Shown here: one piece after another, positions 59,904 to 64,000 of the stretch | Layout of the letters: the number at the start of each line of letters is the position of its first letter | How positions within the stretch are numbered: position 1 is the stretch's first letter | Assembly: GCA_013334525.1 (NCBI GenBank) | Contig: JAAXXK010000002.1 | Location: 1-64,000 of the forward strand | Length of the DNA: 64,000 bases | Direction of reading: 5' to 3' | Origin: Chlorobiaceae bacterium | Lineage (GTDB): Bacteria; Bacteroidota; Chlorobiia; Chlorobiales; Chlorobiaceae | Position numbers and translations under genes: made by a program | The notes under the pieces: model-generated | The model's input: only the letters and a program-made list of their open reading frames with translations | The model's database searches: none | Told to the model about the DNA's origin: nothing

Positions 59904-60257
59904 ATGTTAATGATCAGAACAATCGTCAGGCCGGAGAAAGTCCATGAGGTCATGCAGGGCCTGCTCGACGCAGGATACCCGGCCGTCACCAAGATCTCGG
60001 TCGTCGGACGCGGTAAGCAGCGCGGCCTTCGCGTCGGTGATGTTGTGTATGACGAACTGCCGAAGGAGATGCTCTTCGTCGTGGTGCCCGATATCGACAA
60101 GGATTTCGTGGTGAGGGCGATCCTCGAGACTGCAAAATCAGGTCCCGATGGCAAGTTCGGTGACGGCAAGATCTTCATCTCGGCGGTCGAAGAGGTCTAC
60201 ACCATCAGCTCGGGAACCAAGGAAAGCGAACAGCTGCTGGCAGCGAAGGAGGCCTGA
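59904..60257 (+). CDS. nifI1: Nitrogenase PII-like regulator NifI1
   Basis: A 117-residue PII-family protein. With NifI2 it binds the MoFe protein and blocks activity when fixed nitrogen is available, relieved by 2-oxoglutarate and ATP. It opens MIRTIVRPEKVHEVMQGLLDAG, has the T-loop region VVGRGKQRGLRVGDVVYDEL and ends VEEVYTISSGTKESE. Its place between nifH and nifD is specific to methanogen-, clostridial- and Chlorobium-type operons. AACGGAGA lies before the ATG. Confidence 0.95.
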   Translation: MLMIRTIVRPEKVHEVMQGLLDAGYPAVTKISVVGRGKQRGLRVGDVVYDELPKEMLFVVVPDIDKDFVVRAILETAKSGPDGKFGDGKIFISAVEEVYTISSGTKESEQLLAAKEA

Positions 60258-60634
60258 TGAAAGAGATTATTTCAGTCATCCGGATCAACAAGGTGAACGA
60301 AACCAAGAAAGCGCTCATCGATGCAGGCATCCCGGCCTTCACGGCAACGGGAAGGGTCATGGGTCGCGGCAAGGGCCAGGTTCACTTCGACATCCTCCAT
60401 GGTGCGGAAGCAGGCCATCCCGAGGCTATCGCACAGCTCGGCAATGCCCCGAGGCTCGTAGCCAAGAGGATACTGACCGTGGTCGTTCCCGATGAGCTCT
60501 GCCAGATGGCCATCGACACGATCATCAAGACAAACCAGACGGGCAATCCAGGCGACGGCAAGATCTTTGTAACGCCGATCCTCGACACCATCAGGGTCAG
60601 GACGGGCGAAGAGGGCGACGAAGCGCTGAACTGA
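60257..60634 (+). CDS. nifI2: Nitrogenase PII-like regulator NifI2
   Basis: A 125-residue partner of NifI1. It shows VIRINKVNETKKALIDAGIPA, VMGRGKGQVHF and DGKIFVTPILDTIRVRTGEEG, the longer T-loop form typical of NifI2. The ATG overlaps the nifI1 stop by one base (TGATG), implying coupled translation. Confidence 0.95.
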   Translation: MKEIISVIRINKVNETKKALIDAGIPAFTATGRVMGRGKGQVHFDILHGAEAGHPEAIAQLGNAPRLVAKRILTVVVPDELCQMAIDTIIKTNQTGNPGDGKIFVTPILDTIRVRTGEEGDEALN

Positions 60635-60671
60635 GGACAACATTATCAAGGTGTAAACGGAGAACGTTACC

Positions 60672-62303
60672 ATGGCTGCGAACTATAATTTTCCAGATCC
60701 TTCTGTCATAAAGGAGGAGCTGATCAACAAATATCCGGCGAAGGTTGCCAAGAAGCGCAGCAAATCGATCGTGATCAATGACCCGGAGACGATCCCTGAA
60801 GTTCAGGCGAACGTTCGTACGGTGCCGGGCATTATCTCGCAGCGCGGCTGTTCCTACGCAGGATGTAAGGGTGTGGTCCTTGGACCTACCCGCGATATCG
60901 TCAATATCACACACGGCCCGATCGGCTGCAGCTTCTACAGCTGGCTGACGCGCCGTAACCAGACCAGGCCCGAAAGCCCGACCGACGAAAACTTCATCAC
61001 CTACTGCTTCTCTACGGATATGCAGGAGGAGAACATCGTGTTCGGCGGCGAGAAAAAGCTCAAGGTCGCCATCCAGGAGGCCTATGATCTCTTCCACCCG
61101 AAGGCTATCGCGATCTTCTCGACCTGCCCGGTCGGCCTGATCGGCGATGACGTCCATGCCGCTGCAAGGGAAATGAAGGAGAAGCTCGGCGATTGCAACG
61201 TATTCGGCTTCAGCTGCGAAGGCTACCGCGGCGTCAGCCAGTCGGCAGGTCACCACATCGCCAATAACGGTGTGTTCAAGCACATGGTCGGACGCAACAA
61301 CGCGCCTGTGGAAGGCAAATTCAAGCTCAACCTGCTCGGCGAGTACAACATCGGCGGCGACGCGTTCGAAATCGAGCGCATCTTCGAGAAATGCGGCATC
61401 ACGCTCGTGGCTTCATTCAGCGGCAACTCGACGGTCGGAGCGATCGAAAACGCGCATATGGCCGACCTGAACGTCATCCTGTGCCACCGCTCGATCAACT
61501 ACATGGGCGACATGATGGAAACCCGGTATGGTATCCCATGGATGAAGGTCAACTTCGTTGGCGCAGAATCGAGTGCAAAATCGCTGCGCAAGATCGCCGA
61601 ATATTTCGGCGACGCGGAACTCACTGCACGCATCGAAGCGGTGATCGCCGAGGAAACTCCGAAGGTCAAGGCCATCATCGACGAAATCCGTCCGAGAACC
61701 GAAGGCAAGACCGCCATGCTGTTCGTCGGTGGCTCAAGGGCCCACCACTACCAGGATCTCTTCAGCGAGCTTGGCATGACGACGATCGCCGCCGGTTACG
61801 AGTTCGCCCACAGGGATGACTATGAAGGTCGCCACGTGCTTCCGAGCATCAAGATCGACGCCGACAGCAAGAACATCGAGGAGCTGAAGGTGACGGCCGA
61901 TCCCGAACTGTTCAACCCCAGGAAGAGCGAAGCGGAACTTGATGCGCTCAAGGAGAAAGGGCTCGAAATCAACGGTTACGAAGGCATGATGAAGCAGATG
62001 GAGAGCAAGTCGCTGATCATCGACGATGTCAGCCACTACGAATCGGAAAGGCTGATCGAGCTCTACAAGCCCGACATCTTCTGCGCCGGCATCAAGGAGA
62101 AATATGTGGTCCAGAAGATGGGCATACCGCTCAAGCAGCTTCACAGCTATGACTACGGAGGTCCCTACACCGGTTTCGAAGGCGCGGTGAACTTCTACAA
62201 GGATATCGACAGGATGGTCAACAATCCGGTCTGGAAGCTGATCAAGGCCCCATGGGAAAAAGCCGGAACAGACTCCCTGGAAGCCACCTACGGCATATCA
62301 TAA
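60672..62303 (+). CDS. nifD: Nitrogenase molybdenum-iron protein alpha chain
   Basis: Holds the FeMo cofactor, the site of N2 reduction. At 543 residues it is longer than the proteobacterial form because of an insertion of roughly 50 residues around ELFNPRKSEAELDALKEKG, as in clostridial group III enzymes. P-cluster cysteines are in GCSYAGCKG, THGPIGCSF and FSTCPVGLIGDD; the cofactor cysteine is in VILCHRSINYMG and the cofactor histidine in KQLHSYDYGGPYTGFEG; the substrate-side histidine is in SQSAGHHIAN. AACGGAGA precedes the start. Confidence 0.97.
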   Translation: MAANYNFPDPSVIKEELINKYPAKVAKKRSKSIVINDPETIPEVQANVRTVPGIISQRGCSYAGCKGVVLGPTRDIVNITHGPIGCSFYSWLTRRNQTRPESPTDENFITYCFSTDMQEENIVFGGEKKLKVAIQEAYDLFHPKAIAIFSTCPVGLIGDDVHAAAREMKEKLGDCNVFGFSCEGYRGVSQSAGHHIANNGVFKHMVGRNNAPVEGKFKLNLLGEYNIGGDAFEIERIFEKCGITLVASFSGNSTVGAIENAHMADLNVILCHRSINYMGDMMETRYGIPWMKVNFVGAESSAKSLRKIAEYFGDAELTARIEAVIAEETPKVKAIIDEIRPRTEGKTAMLFVGGSRAHHYQDLFSELGMTTIAAGYEFAHRDDYEGRHVLPSIKIDADSKNIEELKVTADPELFNPRKSEAELDALKEKGLEINGYEGMMKQMESKSLIIDDVSHYESERLIELYKPDIFCAGIKEKYVVQKMGIPLKQLHSYDYGGPYTGFEGAVNFYKDIDRMVNNPVWKLIKAPWEKAGTDSLEATYGIS

Positions 62304-62328
62304 TCAGGAAAACGGAGATTATTGCAAC

Positions 62329-63708
62329 ATGTTATTACGACACACAACATCAGAGGTCAAGGAGCGCGAGGGGCTGACGATCAATCCGGCAAAAACCTGC
62401 CAGCCGATCGGCGCCATGTACGCAGCGCTCGGCATTCATGGCTGCCTGCCTCACAGCCATGGTTCGCAGGGATGCTGCTCTTACCACCGCAGCACCCTGA
62501 CCAGACACTACAAGGAGCCGGTCATGGCTGGAACCAGCTCGTTCACCGAAGGTGCTTCGGTGTTCGGCGGCCAGGCCAACCTGCTCCAGGCGATCGAGAC
62601 CATTTTCTCGGTCTACGATCCCGACATCATCGCCGTGCACTCGACCTGTCTTTCAGAGACGATCGGCGACGATTTACAGCAGATCACGAAGAAAGCGAAA
62701 GATGACGGCAAGATCCCTGAAGGCAAATACGTGATCTACGCCAGCACACCGAGCTTCATCGGATCGCACATCACCGGTTATGCCAATATGGTTGCCGGCA
62801 TGGCTGAGCAGTTCACCGTCTCGACCGGGGAAAAGAAAGACCAGGTCAACATCGTCGCCGGCTGGATGGAGCCCTCCGACATGCGTGAAATCAAGCGTGT
62901 GGCCAAAGAGCTGGGCGTTAAAATTGTGCTCTTCCCGGACACCTCCGATGTGCTCGACGCACCGCAGACCGGCAAGCACGAGTTCTACCCGAAAGGCGGC
63001 GTCACCATCGACGAGCTGAAGAGCACCGGCGACAGCAAAAGCACGCTCGCCCTCGGCTATGTAAGCGCTGAACCTGCGGCCATCGCACTGGACAAGAAGT
63101 GCAAGGTGCCGTTCGAAACGATCGAAATGCCGATCGGCCTGTCGGCAACTGACCGCTTCATCGTGGCACTCAGCAAGGCAGGCCAGGTTTCAGTGCCGGC
63201 AGAGATCACTGCCGAGCGCGGACGCCTTGTGGACGTGATGGCCGATATGGAGCAGTACCTCTACGGCAAGAAGGTGGCGCTGTTCGGAGATCCCGACCAC
63301 CTGGTACCGCTCACCGAGTTCCTGCTCGACCTGAACATGAAGCCGGTGCATATCATCAGCGGCACACCGGGCATGAAGTTCGAAAAGCGCATGCAGGAGA
63401 TCCTCGAAAGGGCGCCTTACGCGAATTTCAAGAACGGCCTGAACGCCGACATGTTCCTGCTCCACCAGTGGATCAAGAACGAGCCGGTCGACCTGCTCAT
63501 CGGCAACACCTACGGCAAGTACATTGCCCGCGATGAGGACATCCCGTTCGTCAGGTACGGATTCCCTATCCTCGACCGTGTCGGCCACAGCTACTTCCCG
63601 AGCGTTGGCTACACCGGCGGCCTGAGGCTGCTTGAAAAGATCCTCACCGCACTGCTGGACCGTCAGGACCGCGATGCGCTGGAGGAGAAGTTTGAACTCG
63701 TGATGTAA
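62329..63708 (+). CDS. nifK: Nitrogenase molybdenum-iron protein beta chain
   Basis: Forms the P-cluster with NifD. At 459 residues it lacks the roughly 50-residue N-terminal extension of proteobacterial NifK, again like clostridial enzymes. P-cluster ligands are in KTCQPIGAMYA, HGSQGCCSYHR and HSTCLSETIGDD. FPDTSDVLDAP and a C-terminal VGYTGGLRLLEKILTALLD are typical. AACGGAGA lies before the ATG. Confidence 0.97.
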   Translation: MLLRHTTSEVKEREGLTINPAKTCQPIGAMYAALGIHGCLPHSHGSQGCCSYHRSTLTRHYKEPVMAGTSSFTEGASVFGGQANLLQAIETIFSVYDPDIIAVHSTCLSETIGDDLQQITKKAKDDGKIPEGKYVIYASTPSFIGSHITGYANMVAGMAEQFTVSTGEKKDQVNIVAGWMEPSDMREIKRVAKELGVKIVLFPDTSDVLDAPQTGKHEFYPKGGVTIDELKSTGDSKSTLALGYVSAEPAAIALDKKCKVPFETIEMPIGLSATDRFIVALSKAGQVSVPAEITAERGRLVDVMADMEQYLYGKKVALFGDPDHLVPLTEFLLDLNMKPVHIISGTPGMKFEKRMQEILERAPYANFKNGLNADMFLLHQWIKNEPVDLLIGNTYGKYIARDEDIPFVRYGFPILDRVGHSYFPSVGYTGGLRLLEKILTALLDRQDRDALEEKFELVM

Positions 63709-63730
63709 CAGTAGTACACTATTTATCAAC

Positions 63731-63763
63731 CATTTGCCTCTGGAAACCCTCTGGAGGCAAATG
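63731..63763. other. Hairpin after nifK
   Basis: A perfect 10-bp stem CATTTGCCTC/GAGGCAAATG with a 13-nt loop, 22 bp past the nifK stop and without a T tract. It may protect the nifHDK transcript or damp read-through to nifE; this is inference. Confidence 0.65.
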
Positions 63764-63773
63764 AAAATGGGGG

Positions 63774-63905
63774 CCTCTCAAAATCGTCGTGAGCGGTTCG
63801 AGGGCAAGGCGGACGGAGCGCAGAAACCGGAATCCCGACAAGTCGGGATGAGGATTTCGAGCACCGAGAACGCAGCAATCGAATCGCGGAACAGATTTTG
63901 AGAGG
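63774..63905. repeat. 132-bp palindromic element inside the nif operon
   Basis: Perfect 11-bp terminal inverted repeats (CCTCTCAAAAT/ATTTTGAGAGG) flank a GC-rich centre with an 8-bp hairpin ATCCCGAC-AA-GTCGGGAT at 63832-63849. No frame in it looks like a protein. It separates nifK from nifE and looks like a MITE or other dispersed repeat. Confidence 0.75.
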
Positions 63906-63923
63906 TGACCAAAGGCGAAAGTT

Positions 63924-64000
63924 ATGGATACCGAACACATCAGCCTTCTCAAGGGAAGAGAGAAGCAGGTCTACGAAAAGAAGCAGGGTGGCGCCGAAAT
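63924..64000 (+). CDS. nifE: NifE, FeMo-cofactor scaffold subunit, 5' end only
   Basis: Twenty-five codons are visible (MDTEHISLLKGREKQVYEKK then QGGAE), the usual NifE N-terminus with KGREKQV. The rest is outside the window. With NifN it forms the scaffold on which the FeMo cofactor is finished. Position after nifHDK supports the call. Confidence 0.75.
   Translation, partial: MDTEHISLLKGREKQVYEKKQGGAE

Overview
The window is a chromosomal segment of a green sulfur bacterium (Chlorobiaceae). The decisive marker is fmoA at 21041-22141, the Fenna-Matthews-Olson bacteriochlorophyll a protein. It is supported by the lactate-dehydrogenase-like malate dehydrogenase of this group, a thioredoxin-reductase-type ferredoxin-NADP reductase, menA, and a group III nif operon (nifH-nifI1-nifI2-nifD-nifK-nifE). 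The DNA looks GC-rich (not computed), and most long reading frames opposite real genes are shadows. I cannot fix the species. No tRNA, rRNA or CRISPR array was recognised.

Layout. 1-5.1 kb: a truncated sugar aminotransferase, mpl, gapA and a tandem pair of flavodoxin-fold genes, the second fused to a protochlorophyllide-reductase-type C-terminal domain. 5.4-9.5 kb: leftward prmC, hrcA, grpE, dnaJ. 9.7-17 kb: a DUF4412 protein, proS, a patch of heptamer repeats, a 2-Cys peroxiredoxin, a HigBA toxin-antitoxin pair, a purine permease, a nitrilase-fold enzyme and ispE. 17-29.4 kb: SPOR protein, sigma-54 activator, lnt, fmoA, a MerR regulator, an ABC exporter, a cobalamin-type radical SAM protein, mutS and a small membrane protein. 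Nonamer minisatellites, some folded into long palindromes, sit at gene ends here. 29.5-31.2 kb: rplU-rpmA and mdh. 31.3-35.1 kb: an aldo/keto reductase, a YahK-like alcohol dehydrogenase, an AraC regulator and an FMN-binding protein, resembling a reactive-aldehyde defence module. 35.3-45.2 kb: agmatine-to-putrescine enzymes around a Ste24 protease, menA, FNR, hisF, CIA30, VanZ-like, CorA and a lipoprotein.

45.2-50.5 kb: phosphoketolase plus acetate kinase, a cell-wall amidase and hpt. 50.7-64 kb is the nitrogen-fixation region: nifV-nifA, then an interrupting block (HAF-repeat autotransporter, two small proteins, an aldo/keto reductase), then the structural operon behind a near-perfect sigma-54 promoter. 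NifV makes homocitrate for FeMo-co, NifA should activate the sigma-54 promoter, NifHDK is the nitrogenase, NifI1/NifI2 are its nitrogen-responsive switch, and NifE begins the cofactor scaffold.

Most noteworthy: (i) dyads of the form CTACA-N4-TGTAG, three upstream of nifH and a weaker one upstream of nifV, a candidate group-specific nif enhancer; (ii) a 32-codon relic of the NifA DNA-binding tail 2.4 kb beyond nifA; (iii) the flavodoxin/PCP_red fusion; (iv) minisatellite palindromes at gene ends; (v) a 132-bp inverted-repeat element inside the nif operon; (vi) a shared motif upstream of the dehydrogenase/AraC pair and the FMN-protein gene.
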